From the NCBI GenBank assembly GCA_964654695.1, contig CAZZKJ010000006.1, forward strand, positions 1-64,000: DNA of 64,000 nt, in the 5' to 3' direction. The position numbers were made by a program, and so were the translations under genes. The DNA comes from CAZZKJ01 sp964654695 (GTDB lineage Bacteria; Krumholzibacteriota; Krumholzibacteriia; WVZY01). How positions within the stretch are numbered: the first letter of the stretch is position 1; every line of letters starts with the position of its first letter. Below the pieces are notes generated by a model. It ran no database searches. It worked only from the letters and a program-made list of their open reading frames with translations, and had not been told where the DNA came from. This document shows, piece by piece, positions 54,473 to 63,911 of this stretch.

Positions 54473-55002
54473 AAATAACTACAACTTCGCGTCATTATGA
54501 TTTGACCCCTGCTTTGAAAGATTATGCTGAGCGAAAAGTGCTTAATCTGAAAAAGTACTTTGACCAAATAGTGAATGCACATATCACATTTTCCCTGGAA
54601 AAATATCGGCACGCCGTAGAAATTGCAGTGCATGTAAATGGAAAGAATTTCAACAGCAAGGAAGAATCGGAAGATATGTACGCATCAATTGACAGGGTCG
54701 CTGATAAACTTGAAAGACAGATTCTGAAGCATAAAGGCAAACTCAAGCAAACCAAATCACACAGAAAAATTTCCGAGATGGAATATTCATTTCCGGAAGA
54801 AAACACCGACATCGATGAAGAAACCGGCAATATAATAATAGTGACGGGAGAAAACTTTCCTCAATCGACTCTTAAAGAAGCAGTAGATTCTATGCGCGGA
54901 AACGGGAGGGAATACAATATATTTCGCAACATGATTACCAACCAGTTAAATGTAATTTTCTTGCGGGAAGACGGCAAGATTGGACTCATTGAGGTGTGCT
55001 GA
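54469..55002 (+). CDS. hpf: Ribosome hibernation promoting factor, long form
   Basis: 177 residues from ATG 54469, preceded by AGAGGTG. The N-terminal HPF/YfiA fold (MKITTTSRHYDLTPALKDYAERKVLNLKKY) binds the 30S decoding site; the C-terminal 55 residues (VTGENFPQSTLKEAVDSMRGNGREYNIFRN..GKIGLIEVC) are the dimerisation domain of the long form, so it can form 100S ribosomes alone. Placed after rpoN as in proteobacteria, though there the short form is common in enterics. Its end overlaps the start region of hprK. Confidence 0.95.
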   Translation: MKITTTSRHYDLTPALKDYAERKVLNLKKYFDQIVNAHITFSLEKYRHAVEIAVHVNGKNFNSKEESEDMYASIDRVADKLERQILKHKGKLKQTKSHRKISEMEYSFPEENTDIDEETGNIIIVTGENFPQSTLKEAVDSMRGNGREYNIFRNMITNQLNVIFLREDGKIGLIEVC

Positions 55003-55004
55003 GA

Positions 55005-55979
55005 ATGGAGAAGAAATCCATTTCCGTAAAAGAACTTTTTGAAAGGACTAAAGAGCTTCTGTCTTTGGAGCTTATCAATGAAATTTTGGAGGGACAGATC
55101 CCCGTTACGGTCCAGGATATTCACCGCCCCGGTCTGGCGCTCGCGGGATTCATGCAGAACTATCTGAACGAGAGAATTCAGGTCCTGGGAGAAACCGAAA
55201 TGCTGTATTTGAGCAGCCGGTCTCCTTCTGAAAGCGCAGAGGCTATCTCCCGGATTTTCTCCAAGCCGCTTGTTTGCATTATTGTTACACGCAACCTGGA
55301 AATTCCCGATTCACTTTTTTCCAGTACTATTGAGCACCAGGTTCCACTGCTTAGAACCAGCATGCTAACCACTGCCTTTATGCATGAATTATCCAGGTAT
55401 CTGGATGAAATATTCGCTCAAACGGATTCTTTGCATGCCACCCTCGTTGATGTGTACGGAGTGGGGCTGTTGTTTACAGGCAGAAGTGGTATTGGCAAGA
55501 GCGAAATTGCCCTTGATCTGGTTGAACGAGGGCACAGGCTCGTTGCCGATGACACCGTGCAGGTTATAAAGAAGTCGGATGACGTTTTGATAGGACGGGG
55601 GCATGGACATTTAAAGCATTTTATGGAGATTCGAGGCATAGGCATCATTAATGTGCAGGATATATTCGGCATTCGGGCAATCAGGGTGCAGAAAAGAATA
55701 GAAGTTGAAGTTAATCTCCAGGAGTGGGATGAAACCAAGAATTGGGAACGCTCCGGGCTGGGCGACAAGATAACCCGGATTATTGGCGTAAAGATTCCTC
55801 AAATCGTCATCCCTCTGTATCCCGGCAAGAATATAACAGTTATTTCCGAAGTGATCGCCTTGAACCATATGCTTAAAGTCTACGGCATCAACGCCGCAGA
55901 ACGTTTTAACAAAATGCTGATTGATACTATGAAAAGTGATGAGCAGACAAGACATTATCTAAGATTTGATACGGAGTAA
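55005..55979 (+). CDS. hprK: HPr kinase/phosphorylase
   Basis: 324 residues from ATG 55005; GTG 54996 would add three. N-terminal domain of the HprK family, then the catalytic P-loop GRSGIGKSE at 159-167 and GHRLVADDTVQV directly after, and the C-terminal signature EIRGIGIINVQDIFG. It phosphorylates and dephosphorylates Ser46 of HPr, linking PTS state to metabolism. Its target HPr, encoded at 58470, keeps Ser46. Part of one long run with the PTS genes. Confidence 0.96.
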   Translation: MEKKSISVKELFERTKELLSLELINEILEGQIPVTVQDIHRPGLALAGFMQNYLNERIQVLGETEMLYLSSRSPSESAEAISRIFSKPLVCIIVTRNLEIPDSLFSSTIEHQVPLLRTSMLTTAFMHELSRYLDEIFAQTDSLHATLVDVYGVGLLFTGRSGIGKSEIALDLVERGHRLVADDTVQVIKKSDDVLIGRGHGHLKHFMEIRGIGIINVQDIFGIRAIRVQKRIEVEVNLQEWDETKNWERSGLGDKITRIIGVKIPQIVIPLYPGKNITVISEVIALNHMLKVYGINAAERFNKMLIDTMKSDEQTRHYLRFDTE

Positions 55980-55999
55980 ATACATACGGGGGCGTTTTG

Positions 56000-56386
56000 A
56001 TGGTGAAGGGTATTATAATAACTCATGGCGGGCTTGGGGAAGAATTGTTGAAAACCGCGCGAATGGTTTTCGGAGATTTTGATGGGTGCAGTTCCATTTC
56101 GAATTCCGGGAAAGCAACCCAGGTATTGGTCGAAGAGCTGGAAAAGGCCGTATCTTCCGGTGTGGGAGAATCATGCATGCTGTTTGTGGATTTTTTTGGC
56201 GGAAGCTGTTGCTATGTATGTTTGAAGTTCCAAATGGAACACAGCGATGTTCCAATCATCAGCGGCGTTAATCTGCCTATACTTCTTGCTTTTCTCAATA
56301 AAAGAAATGACGTGCCTTTCGATGAATTGGCGAGGGAGTTGATTAGAAGAGGCCAAGACAGTATAAAAATGGTCGATATCGAGTAG
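56000..56386 (+). CDS. PTS mannose-family EIIA component
   Basis: 128 residues from ATG 56000. Phosphorylated histidine is H9 in IIITHGGLGEELL; the middle segment MLFVDFFGGSCCY corresponds to the TDLFGGSP loop of EIIA(Man). Accepts phosphate from HPr and passes it to EIIB encoded next. A one-domain EIIA, not fused to EIIB as in E. coli ManX. A GGGGG stretch (55987-55991) serves as ribosome site. Confidence 0.92.
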   Translation: MVKGIIITHGGLGEELLKTARMVFGDFDGCSSISNSGKATQVLVEELEKAVSSGVGESCMLFVDFFGGSCCYVCLKFQMEHSDVPIISGVNLPILLAFLNKRNDVPFDELARELIRRGQDSIKMVDIE

Positions 56387-56391
56387 GTTCG

Positions 56392-56868
56392 ATGCCTCTA
56401 AGCCTGGTACGAATAGATGATCGATTGATTCATGGACAGGTTGTCCTGGGATGGGCGAGGTTTCTCAAGCCGGATCGGATGGTTGTCGCCAATGATCGGA
56501 TAGCCGAAAACTCCTGGGAACGCAAATTTTATCTTTCGAGCGTGCCTCCTCATATCAAAGTATCTTTTTTATCGCTGGGCGATACGGCCAGGGAGCTTCT
56601 CAATAATCTATTCAAGAATGAATCAGTCATGATTCTTTTCGAGAGTGTGGAAGATGCGTATAATGTAATCGAATCCGGAGTTCAGCTTCGAGAAATCAAT
56701 ATCGGGGGATTGCATTTCAAAGAAGGAGCAGAGGAACTGCTTCCCTTCGTTTTTTTAACCGAAAAGGACAGGATTTTCCTAAGAGAGCTTGTCAAAAGGG
56801 GAATCAAACTGAGGGCCCAGGACATTCCTGGAAATGAATCCAGAACCCTGAATCCCTTGATAGTCTGA
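56392..56868 (+). CDS. PTS mannose/sorbose-family EIIB component
   Basis: 158 residues. Active histidine H14 in LVRIDDRLIHGQVVLGW, the family start. It receives phosphate from EIIA and hands it to the sugar bound by EIIC/EIID. Follows EIIA by 5 bases and precedes EIIC by 94 bases. Confidence 0.92.
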   Translation: MPLSLVRIDDRLIHGQVVLGWARFLKPDRMVVANDRIAENSWERKFYLSSVPPHIKVSFLSLGDTARELLNNLFKNESVMILFESVEDAYNVIESGVQLREINIGGLHFKEGAEELLPFVFLTEKDRIFLRELVKRGIKLRAQDIPGNESRTLNPLIV

Positions 56869-56962
56869 ATCCCCTTGTTTCCGGCAAAACCGCAGGCGTA
56901 TTATCCGCCCGCGACTGCAGCTCGAAACATATGATCCCCTGCTGCTCAAAGAAAGAATATAT

Positions 56963-57652
56963 ATGGGATATTACATTCTTCTCAGTATCCTGGCCGGTCT
57001 GCTGGCCGTTGATGATCGTGCAGGATGGCAAAGTCTGCTGGCTCAGCCCATCTTTGCAGGCCTTCTCGCCGGGTTCCTGGTGGGAGAGCCAATGACAGGG
57101 TTGGCAGCGGGCTTGTTGCTGGAGTTCGTATGGCTTTCGATACTGCCTATGCGCGGAACCAGGCGTCCCGACCATATAGCAGGCTCGGTTGTGGGTTCGG
57201 GCACGGCCGCGCTTCTTATCCATCAAACCGGCGATCCCAGGTTCGTGTTCATAACAGCCGTGGGGGTGCTCTCCGGCCTGGCTTCCGGCCTCCTAGCGAT
57301 GCGGCTGACAAAGCCCTTCCTCGAACTTCGCGAGAAGCGTTTCAGTCGCTTGTCTTTGACTGCATCGGATATTGATACGGGTGGGCTGCGCTCCATGCAC
57401 CTTGCGAACATATTCGAAATATTCATTATCGAAGCCGCAGCCGTTTTTATTCTTCTTCATTTGTTTGTGTATCTGGGTACGGCGTTGAGTTCATCGATGA
57501 ACCAATGGATTATTAGAGGAGCGGTTTATTGGCAGAGCATAATTCCGGTTTTCGGAGCTGCAGCATTGATTAGAATTTACTGGCATAAATACTCTATCAG
57601 GTTTCTGTTTATGAGTATGTTCTTGTTCTTGATCATTTTCCAGATTACTTGA
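56963..57652 (+). CDS. PTS mannose/sorbose-family EIIC component
   Basis: 229 residues with about seven hydrophobic segments. FAGLLAGFLVGEPMTGLAAGLLLEFVWLSILPMRGT matches the core of EIIC(Sor/Man). It is about 35 residues shorter than ManY (roughly 266). With EIID it should form the inner-membrane channel; the sugar is unknown. EIID follows after 6 bases. Confidence 0.85.
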   Translation: MGYYILLSILAGLLAVDDRAGWQSLLAQPIFAGLLAGFLVGEPMTGLAAGLLLEFVWLSILPMRGTRRPDHIAGSVVGSGTAALLIHQTGDPRFVFITAVGVLSGLASGLLAMRLTKPFLELREKRFSRLSLTASDIDTGGLRSMHLANIFEIFIIEAAAVFILLHLFVYLGTALSSSMNQWIIRGAVYWQSIIPVFGAAALIRIYWHKYSIRFLFMSMFLFLIIFQIT

Positions 57653-57658
57653 GCTAAA

Positions 57659-58411
57659 ATGGAAACGCGTGATATTTCTATAAGCAAAAGAGAACTATTC
57701 GGGATTTTCTTGAGATTGCTTTTTATTCAGGGCCTTCTCAACCGTAAAGGCATGCAAAATATAGGTTTTGCAAGGGCTATCTCTGCTGTGGAGGGATGGA
57801 GGGCTAAACATTCCGATGAACCCCTGGCAGGGAAACATCTGGAATTTTTCAATTGCAATCCCAATTTTACGCCTGTTGTTGTAGGGGGTGTTCTCAGACT
57901 GGAACACGAAAGACTTTCGGGCAAACCCATAGATGAAAAAGATATCGAATATTTCAAACGTTCCATCTCCAGCCCCCTTGCAGCCATGGGTGATATGCTC
58001 TTTCTGGGAAACCTTAAACCGCTGGCATTGACTTTTGCCTGTATCTTTGCTATATATAAATCCGTCATCGGGTTATTGGCGGTATTCTTGCTGTATAATC
58101 TGATTATAATATCATGTCGTTTGTGGGGGGTTTATTTTGGTTATTCCAGAGGGTGGGAATTAGTAGATGTTTTCTCCAGCCCCGCCTTCCAAAAAGTTCT
58201 CAACATCGTTCAGGGAATTGGAGCGAGCGTCGGCGGAGCGCTCATAGCGGTAATTTCGTACCGGTTTATCGATAATGGACACTTGACTACACTTGCCGCC
58301 GGCGCCGTGGGGTTGCTGGCTGTATTTCTAATAAGGAAGAATGCTTCCGCAACCTGGTTTGCCATCTTTTTATTCCTGATTTCCATTCTCCTGTCCATTC
58401 TGGTGAGATAG
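57659..58411 (+). CDS. PTS mannose-family EIID component
   Basis: 250 residues, shorter than ManZ (about 283). The start FLRLLFIQGLLNRKGMQNIGFARAI and HLEFFNCNPNFTPVVVGGVLRLEHER fit EIID. The GPLAGxGDxxFWxxxRP motif of ManZ-type proteins reads SPLAAMGDMLFLGNLKP here, losing the tryptophan and the second GD context, so sugar transport activity may differ or a sensing role may have taken over. One or two C-terminal membrane segments. Confidence 0.82.
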   Translation: METRDISISKRELFGIFLRLLFIQGLLNRKGMQNIGFARAISAVEGWRAKHSDEPLAGKHLEFFNCNPNFTPVVVGGVLRLEHERLSGKPIDEKDIEYFKRSISSPLAAMGDMLFLGNLKPLALTFACIFAIYKSVIGLLAVFLLYNLIIISCRLWGVYFGYSRGWELVDVFSSPAFQKVLNIVQGIGASVGGALIAVISYRFIDNGHLTTLAAGAVGLLAVFLIRKNASATWFAIFLFLISILLSILVR

Positions 58412-58469
58412 AGAAAGTAATGCGTCAGCCAATGCAGGGTTCTTAAAACGGAGGGATCTTGGATAAATA

Positions 58470-58736
58470 ATGATCGAATTTGAAAGCACTATAAACAACA
58501 AGATCGGTATGCATCTTCGGGCGTCCGGCGAATTTGTTAAAGTTGCCAGCAGATTCCAAAGCAAAATAACGGTTATGCTTGACGGTAGAAAAGCAGATGG
58601 AAAGAGCATTCTCGGTCTGGCCGGTCTTGCCATCGGCAGAGGAGCTAGGATATCCATAAGCATTGCTGGCGACGATGCAGAAGAGGCGCGGGAAGCACTT
58701 ATTGATTTGATAGAAAATAACTTTTTCGAACACTAA
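58470..58736 (+). CDS. Phosphocarrier protein HPr
   Basis: 88 residues. H15 in NKIGMHLRASGEF is the EI phosphorylation site (the usual HARPA reads HLRAS), and S46 in DGKSILGLAGLAIG is the HprK site, both at the canonical positions. It passes phosphate from EI to EIIA. Both sites being intact with hprK nearby supports dual control. Confidence 0.94.
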   Translation: MIEFESTINNKIGMHLRASGEFVKVASRFQSKITVMLDGRKADGKSILGLAGLAIGRGARISISIAGDDAEEAREALIDLIENNFFEH

Positions 58737-58753
58737 GAGATGCGCTATCACAA

Positions 58754-60580
58754 ATGAGTACCAGAAAAATAGATAAACCATCCACAGTAACCCGCACGAA
58801 TTCGAAAGGCAGGGAAGAACTCCATTTAAAAGGAATCTCGGCCTCGCCCGGGATAGTTATAGGCAGAATCTTTTTGAAGGGTTTCGAAGTCCTTACCGTG
58901 CCCGTTTTCAAGATTCCCGCAAACAAGGTTCAAATCGAGATTGAAAAATTCAACAGCGCCCTCCAGCAAACGCGCAAAGAACTTATCGAATTGAAATCCC
59001 GTTTGGCCGCCAGCATGGGTGAAGATCATGCAAAGATTTTTGATGCGCACATGATGATATTGAGCGACACGCTGGCCATAGACGATACTGTGAAGATGAT
59101 CGAGAGTGAAAAAAAGAATGCAGCCGCCGCTTTTCAGAGCGTGCTCATATCGATTGTCTCCAGTTTCAAAAATATCGAAGATGAATATCTCAAAGACCGC
59201 TATACCGATATTATGGATGTAAAACGCCGGGTACTCAGAAAGCTGCTGGGCAAAGATAAGAGATCTTTTGAAAAACCGGCGGAACCGTCGGTCATAGTAG
59301 CCCACGATCTTTCGCCGGGGGATACCGCGCAGTTCGAGCGGGATCTCACTCTTGGATACGCAACAGATGTTGGCGGCAGGACATCTCATACCGCTATCCT
59401 GGCCCGTTCTCAGGGGATTCCCGCCGTCGTCGGCCTGGAAAGACTGTCGTCCGTGGTTGAAAACGGCGACACACTGATAATCGACGGCAACTGCGGAATG
59501 GTAGTACTCAATCCGAGCAAAGCCACTCTGGCGCTTTACCGAAAAGAGATTGAACGGTTCGGCAAGTTGGAGGAGCAGCTCCTTACGCTTACGGGATATC
59601 CCGCCGTGACGCTGGACAAAAGAAAGATCGTTCTGGCGGCGAATATCGATATGCCTCAGGAATTGGAATCTGTCCGCGAGCACGGCGGCCAGGGAATCGG
59701 CCTTTTCAGAACCGAGTATTTCTTTATAGCCCAGGAGCATCTTCCGACCGAAGAGGAGCAGTACCGTTTGTACAAACAGGTATTGGAGGAGATGGACGGC
59801 AAATTCGTTATTATAAGAACATTGGATATCGGCGGAGATAAGATCGTCAGATACCTCCATAATTCGGCTGAACTCAATCCTTTTATGGGTTGGAGGGGAA
59901 TTCGTTTCTGTTTGGCCAGGAAAGACATCTTCAAAACCCAGCTTCGGGCCATATACAGGGCCAGCACGTACGGCAAAGTCAAAATCATGTTTCCGATGAT
60001 ATCCCAGGTGGAGGAAGTATTGCGAGCGAAGGAGATCTGCGCCGAGGTTCGTGGCGAATTGAAAAGGGATCGTTTTAAGATAGACGAGGAGGTGCCGATC
60101 GGAATTATGGTGGAAACCCCTTCTGCGGTTGCAGCAGCAGAGATGCTTGCCAAAGAAGCTGCATTCTTTTCCATAGGGACCAATGACCTGATTCAATACA
60201 CCCTGGCGGTGGACCGCGGTAACAGCAAGATATCGAATCTATATCAGAACCTGCATCCCAGTATCATCCGCTTTATCAAGAGCACAGTCGATGAAGCCCA
60301 CAAGCGCAAGATTCCAGTTGGAATATGCGGTGAGATGTGCGCTGACCCGCTGTCCATAGTGGTGTTGATCGGTCTGCAGCTTGATGAATTTAGCTGCAGC
60401 CCATATGTAATTCCGGAGGCAAAGAAAATCATTCGTTCGGTGACTTTTGACGAATGCAAATCCTTGGTGAAGCGATTGCTGCAATATTCGCTTGTTAGCG
60501 AAATAGAAAAATGTGCCAGGGATTTCTTATTGGCCCGGTGTCCTGATTTATCGATTTTCCAGGATGAACAAAAACTATAG
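58754..60580 (+). CDS. ptsI: Phosphoenolpyruvate-protein phosphotransferase (EI)
   Basis: 608 residues. HPr-binding N-terminal part, phosphohistidine domain with H212 in GGRTSHTAILARSQGIPAVVG, and the PEP-binding TIM barrel with GIGLFRTEYFFI near 314, the metal site MVETPSAVAAAE near 456 and active-site cysteine in GICGEMCADP near 519. First phosphate donor of the PTS run. Has a short N-terminal extension (about 25 residues) relative to E. coli EI. Confidence 0.96.
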   Translation: MSTRKIDKPSTVTRTNSKGREELHLKGISASPGIVIGRIFLKGFEVLTVPVFKIPANKVQIEIEKFNSALQQTRKELIELKSRLAASMGEDHAKIFDAHMMILSDTLAIDDTVKMIESEKKNAAAAFQSVLISIVSSFKNIEDEYLKDRYTDIMDVKRRVLRKLLGKDKRSFEKPAEPSVIVAHDLSPGDTAQFERDLTLGYATDVGGRTSHTAILARSQGIPAVVGLERLSSVVENGDTLIIDGNCGMVVLNPSKATLALYRKEIERFGKLEEQLLTLTGYPAVTLDKRKIVLAANIDMPQELESVREHGGQGIGLFRTEYFFIAQEHLPTEEEQYRLYKQVLEEMDGKFVIIRTLDIGGDKIVRYLHNSAELNPFMGWRGIRFCLARKDIFKTQLRAIYRASTYGKVKIMFPMISQVEEVLRAKEICAEVRGELKRDRFKIDEEVPIGIMVETPSAVAAAEMLAKEAAFFSIGTNDLIQYTLAVDRGNSKISNLYQNLHPSIIRFIKSTVDEAHKRKIPVGICGEMCADPLSIVVLIGLQLDEFSCSPYVIPEAKKIIRSVTFDECKSLVKRLLQYSLVSEIEKCARDFLLARCPDLSIFQDEQKL

Positions 60581-60597
60581 CTGGGAGTGAATCATAA

Positions 60598-61674
60598 ATG
60601 AATAATAACCGCAAAGTCATGGAATCTCTTAGAGATGAATATGATAAAAGCGGGATGCTTCGGCTTGCCGAGTCGATACCCACGCACATGCAGGATGCGT
60701 GGATCAGGGCGGCGGATTTCGAGGACAGGCTTCCCCTGGGTATTACGGGAGATATAAGCAGAATAGTGGTTTGCGGAATGGGTGGGTCGGCAATCGGGGC
60801 GGATCTTGCCGCTGCCGTTGCGGGTTCGAGACTGGGATTGCCCCTGCATGTTGTTCGTAATTATGAAGTCTCCATCCCGGTCGCCAACGGTTCATTGGGT
60901 ATTATTTCCAGCTATTCCGGAAATACGGCAGAAACCCTGTCCGCCTATGAAACGATGAAGAAGGAAAGCCGGGCGATGCTGGCCATTACAACCGGTGGCG
61001 CCCTCGGTGAAAAATGCAAATCGGAGGGAATTCCTGTATGCCTTATTCCCGAAGGCATGCCTCCAAGAGCTGCAATTGCATATTCACTTGTTCCCATTCT
61101 TCGCATATTGAGGACTATGGGATTTCTTCAAATGAAAGAAGAGGAATTCTCCGAAGGTGTTAAAACGGCAGAAAAACTTTGTGAAGGATATTCACTGCCG
61201 GCAGGAGGCGGGAATGCATTGGATCTGGCGGAGAAACTTCATGGGAAGCTCCCGTTTGTATATGCTGATATGGGACTCTTGGCGCCAGTAGCCAGGCGCT
61301 GGGCATGCCAATTCAATGAGAACAGCAAAGTTCTGGCTCATTTTGCCATGTTCCCGGAACTCTGTCATAACGAGATTGTGGGATGGGAAAAGCTTGTATC
61401 CGTTATGCCTCAAAGTGCGGTGCTTTCGTTGGAAGATTCTGAGGATCATCCCGTATCGGTAAAACAAAGAATTGCAGCGGTGGATTTGATCAAAGGATTT
61501 GGCGAACATATCGAGAGCTTCGAAACGAAGGGCAGGGGAAGACTTTCTCGACTTTTATCAATAATGCTTCTGGGAGATTTTGCCAGCATATATTTGGCTC
61601 TCTTGAATGGAGTAGATCCTACCCCCGTAGAAAAAATATCTCTGCTAAAGAAGCGTATGTCCGAAACCGATTAG
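60598..61674 (+). CDS. Bifunctional phosphoglucose/phosphomannose isomerase
   Basis: 358 residues, two SIS domains. VVCGMGGSAIGADLAAA near 56 and ISSYSGNTAETLSAYE near 102 are the sugar-phosphate loops; the ELCHNEIVGWE motif near 257 carries catalytic residues of the TIGR02128 family. It interconverts fructose 6-phosphate with glucose 6-phosphate and mannose 6-phosphate. Next to a mannose-family PTS and before a nucleotidyltransferase, it could connect PTS sugar phosphate to glycolysis or to nucleotide sugar. Confidence 0.9.
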   Translation: MNNNRKVMESLRDEYDKSGMLRLAESIPTHMQDAWIRAADFEDRLPLGITGDISRIVVCGMGGSAIGADLAAAVAGSRLGLPLHVVRNYEVSIPVANGSLGIISSYSGNTAETLSAYETMKKESRAMLAITTGGALGEKCKSEGIPVCLIPEGMPPRAAIAYSLVPILRILRTMGFLQMKEEEFSEGVKTAEKLCEGYSLPAGGGNALDLAEKLHGKLPFVYADMGLLAPVARRWACQFNENSKVLAHFAMFPELCHNEIVGWEKLVSVMPQSAVLSLEDSEDHPVSVKQRIAAVDLIKGFGEHIESFETKGRGRLSRLLSIMLLGDFASIYLALLNGVDPTPVEKISLLKKRMSETD

Positions 61675-61716
61675 ATAAAAGACCTTTAATATATAAATAC
61701 GCAGGAGGATCGAGAT

Positions 61717-62697
61717 TTGAAAGCTATAATACCGGCTGCCGGCATAGGCACGCGTCTTAGACCTCATACACACACTTTACCAAAAGCGCTTTTATTAGTG
61801 GCGGGCAAGCCCATCCTCTCTCATATTATCGATGATGTGATCCGGCTGGGTGTCAGCAGTATCGCATTGATTGTAGGTTACAAGGGCGCCCTGATAGAAG
61901 AATACATCGGGGAAAATTATAGCGGTACCAGGATTGATTTCGTGTATCAGGAGAAACGCATGGGCATCGGGCACGCGATAAATCTGACAGAGAAAGTCTC
62001 AAACACGAAAGAACCGCTGCTGATTATCCTGGGTGATACCATCATCAAAACCGATTTGAGTGACGTTATACGATCCAGCGTAAATATACTGGGTGTAAAG
62101 GAAGTAGACAATCCCAGGAGATTCGGAGTGTGCAGCCTGGACGGAGGCAGGATAACCAAGCTGATTGAAAAACCTGATAATCCTCCGAGCAACCTGGCCC
62201 TGGTTGGTCTTTATTATTTGCAGAAGCCGGCTCTGCTCTTTGAATCCCTTCGCGAATTGATTGCCGGCGGAAAAACCACAAGGGGAGAATATCAGATAAC
62301 AGATGCCCTTCAGATGATGATTGAAAAGGGAGCAGAATTCCGCCCGCATGTTATAGAAGAATGGTTCGATTGCGGCAAGGTAGACGCGCTTTTGGATACA
62401 AATAAGCATTTGCTCCGGGAAGCGGGCGGTGGCGCCGCCATAGACGGATCGGTGATTATCCCGCCGGTGCACATCGATCCCGGCGCAACGATTATCAACT
62501 CAATTATAGGCCCATATGTAACAATAGGGTCGTCGACCACTGTTGAGAATTCGATAATAAAGGATTCCGTAGTTGGACGGAACGTGTTAATAAATAATAG
62601 TCTTTTGAATAGGAGTCTCCTTGGTTCGAACGCCGTTGTCAAGGGCCGCTTCGGGACCGTGAATATAGGAGATTCAGGCGAAATCATCCAGGCATGA
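61717..62697 (+). CDS. Sugar-phosphate nucleotidyltransferase with left-handed beta-helix tail
   Basis: 326 residues starting with TTG at 61717, supported by AGGAGG 8 bases upstream and by the usual MKAIIPAAGIGTRLRPHTHTLPKALLLVAGKPIL start. The GxGTRLRP-K pyrophosphorylase signature is intact, and RRFGVCSLDGGRITKLIEKP near 129 fits RmlA-long or GDP-mannose-type enzymes. The last 80 residues are hexapeptide repeats (VIIPPVHIDPGATIINSIIGPYVTIG). It makes an NDP-sugar, possibly from the isomerase product. No sugar specificity can be read. Confidence 0.88.
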   Translation: MKAIIPAAGIGTRLRPHTHTLPKALLLVAGKPILSHIIDDVIRLGVSSIALIVGYKGALIEEYIGENYSGTRIDFVYQEKRMGIGHAINLTEKVSNTKEPLLIILGDTIIKTDLSDVIRSSVNILGVKEVDNPRRFGVCSLDGGRITKLIEKPDNPPSNLALVGLYYLQKPALLFESLRELIAGGKTTRGEYQITDALQMMIEKGAEFRPHVIEEWFDCGKVDALLDTNKHLLREAGGGAAIDGSVIIPPVHIDPGATIINSIIGPYVTIGSSTTVENSIIKDSVVGRNVLINNSLLNRSLLGSNAVVKGRFGTVNIGDSGEIIQA

Positions 62698-62736
62698 GGC
62701 GCTTTCAACTGCTTTTGCTTACTCAAGGAGGAATTG

Positions 62737-63882
62737 ATGTCAAAGAACCGCCTATTCACTTCTGAATCAGTAACGGAAGGGCATCCGGATAAAATAGCCG
62801 ACCAGATTTCCGATGCGGTTTTGGATAATATTCTGAACGAGGATCCCTACGGCAGGGTCGCTTGCGAGACTCTGGTTACCACCGGCATGATTTTTGTCGC
62901 CGGCGAAATCACTACAAAAGCTTATGTAGATATTCCAAGTATAGCCAGACGAGTAGTGGAGGATGTTGGTTATACCGATGCGAGATTTGGATTCGACAAT
63001 AAAACCTGCGCCGTAATTACATCTATTGATGAACAGTCGGAGGATATAAAAGCCGGTGTTGATGTGGAAGGGGCCGGAGACCAGGGCATGATGTTTGGTT
63101 ATGCCTGCAAGGAAACCGATGTTCTGATGCCTCTGCCTATCATTCTTGCGCACAGGATGGCCAGACGCCTTACCGATGTCAGAAAAACCACGGACTTAAT
63201 GCCGTATCTCCGGCCGGACGGCAAAACCCAGGTTACGGTGGAATATGTCGATGGTGCTCCACAGCGTGTAACAACAGTGGTCGTGTCTACCCAGCATTCA
63301 GAAGATGTGAACCAGGAAACTATCAAAGCAGATGTCCGCAAGAATATTGTGAGCGATATTCTGTCGCAGTATGGAATGAACAGCGGCGGATTCGATCTTC
63401 ATGTCAATCCGACCGGTAAATTCATAAGGGGTGGACCTCACGCCGACTGCGGCCTGACGGGCAGAAAGATCATTGTCGATACCTACGGAGGAATGGCCGC
63501 TCACGGGGGAGGAGCTTTTTCAGGCAAGGATCCCACAAAGGTTGACAGAAGCGCTTCATATGCCGCCAGGCATATTGCCAAGAATATCGTTGCGGCAGAT
63601 CTTGCCGGTCAATGCGAGGTGCAGCTGGCCTACGCGATAGGCGAGAAAAATCCCGTGTCGGTTATGATTAACACAAGCGGTACCGGCAAAATTGTTGATG
63701 AAAAATTGACAGAAATAGTAAAGGATGTTTTCGATCTGACACCGGCCGGCATCATAGACAGGTTGAAGTTGAGAAGGGGGATCTATAAGAATACCGCGGC
63801 GTACGGGCATTTTGGATGGGAAAGGGATGAGTTTACATGGGAATCAAGGGATTACGTGGACAAGCTCAAGAGCAAACTGTAA
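62737..63882 (+). CDS. metK: S-adenosylmethionine synthetase
   Basis: 381 residues from ATG 62737, which has AAGGAGG 5 bases upstream; TTG 62734 is too close. FTSESVTEGHPDKIADQISDAVLD at the start, GAGDQGMMFGYA near 113, and GGAFSGKDPTKVDRSASYAAR near 252 are the signatures. Makes SAM from methionine and ATP. No SAM riboswitch-like fold was seen in the 39-base gap before it. ahcY follows 29 bases later. Confidence 0.97.
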   Translation: MSKNRLFTSESVTEGHPDKIADQISDAVLDNILNEDPYGRVACETLVTTGMIFVAGEITTKAYVDIPSIARRVVEDVGYTDARFGFDNKTCAVITSIDEQSEDIKAGVDVEGAGDQGMMFGYACKETDVLMPLPIILAHRMARRLTDVRKTTDLMPYLRPDGKTQVTVEYVDGAPQRVTTVVVSTQHSEDVNQETIKADVRKNIVSDILSQYGMNSGGFDLHVNPTGKFIRGGPHADCGLTGRKIIVDTYGGMAAHGGGAFSGKDPTKVDRSASYAARHIAKNIVAADLAGQCEVQLAYAIGEKNPVSVMINTSGTGKIVDEKLTEIVKDVFDLTPAGIIDRLKLRRGIYKNTAAYGHFGWERDEFTWESRDYVDKLKSKL

Positions 63883-63911
63883 TACATGATCTAAACCAGG
63901 AAAGGAATAAA

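Noticed and set aside
58826..60196. 456-codon minus-strand frame opposite ptsI
   Set aside because: Shadow of a full-length, motif-complete EI gene; the product shows no family features.
62698..62736. SAM riboswitch before metK
   Set aside because: The gap of 39 bases is far too short and no aptamer-like pairing is visible.
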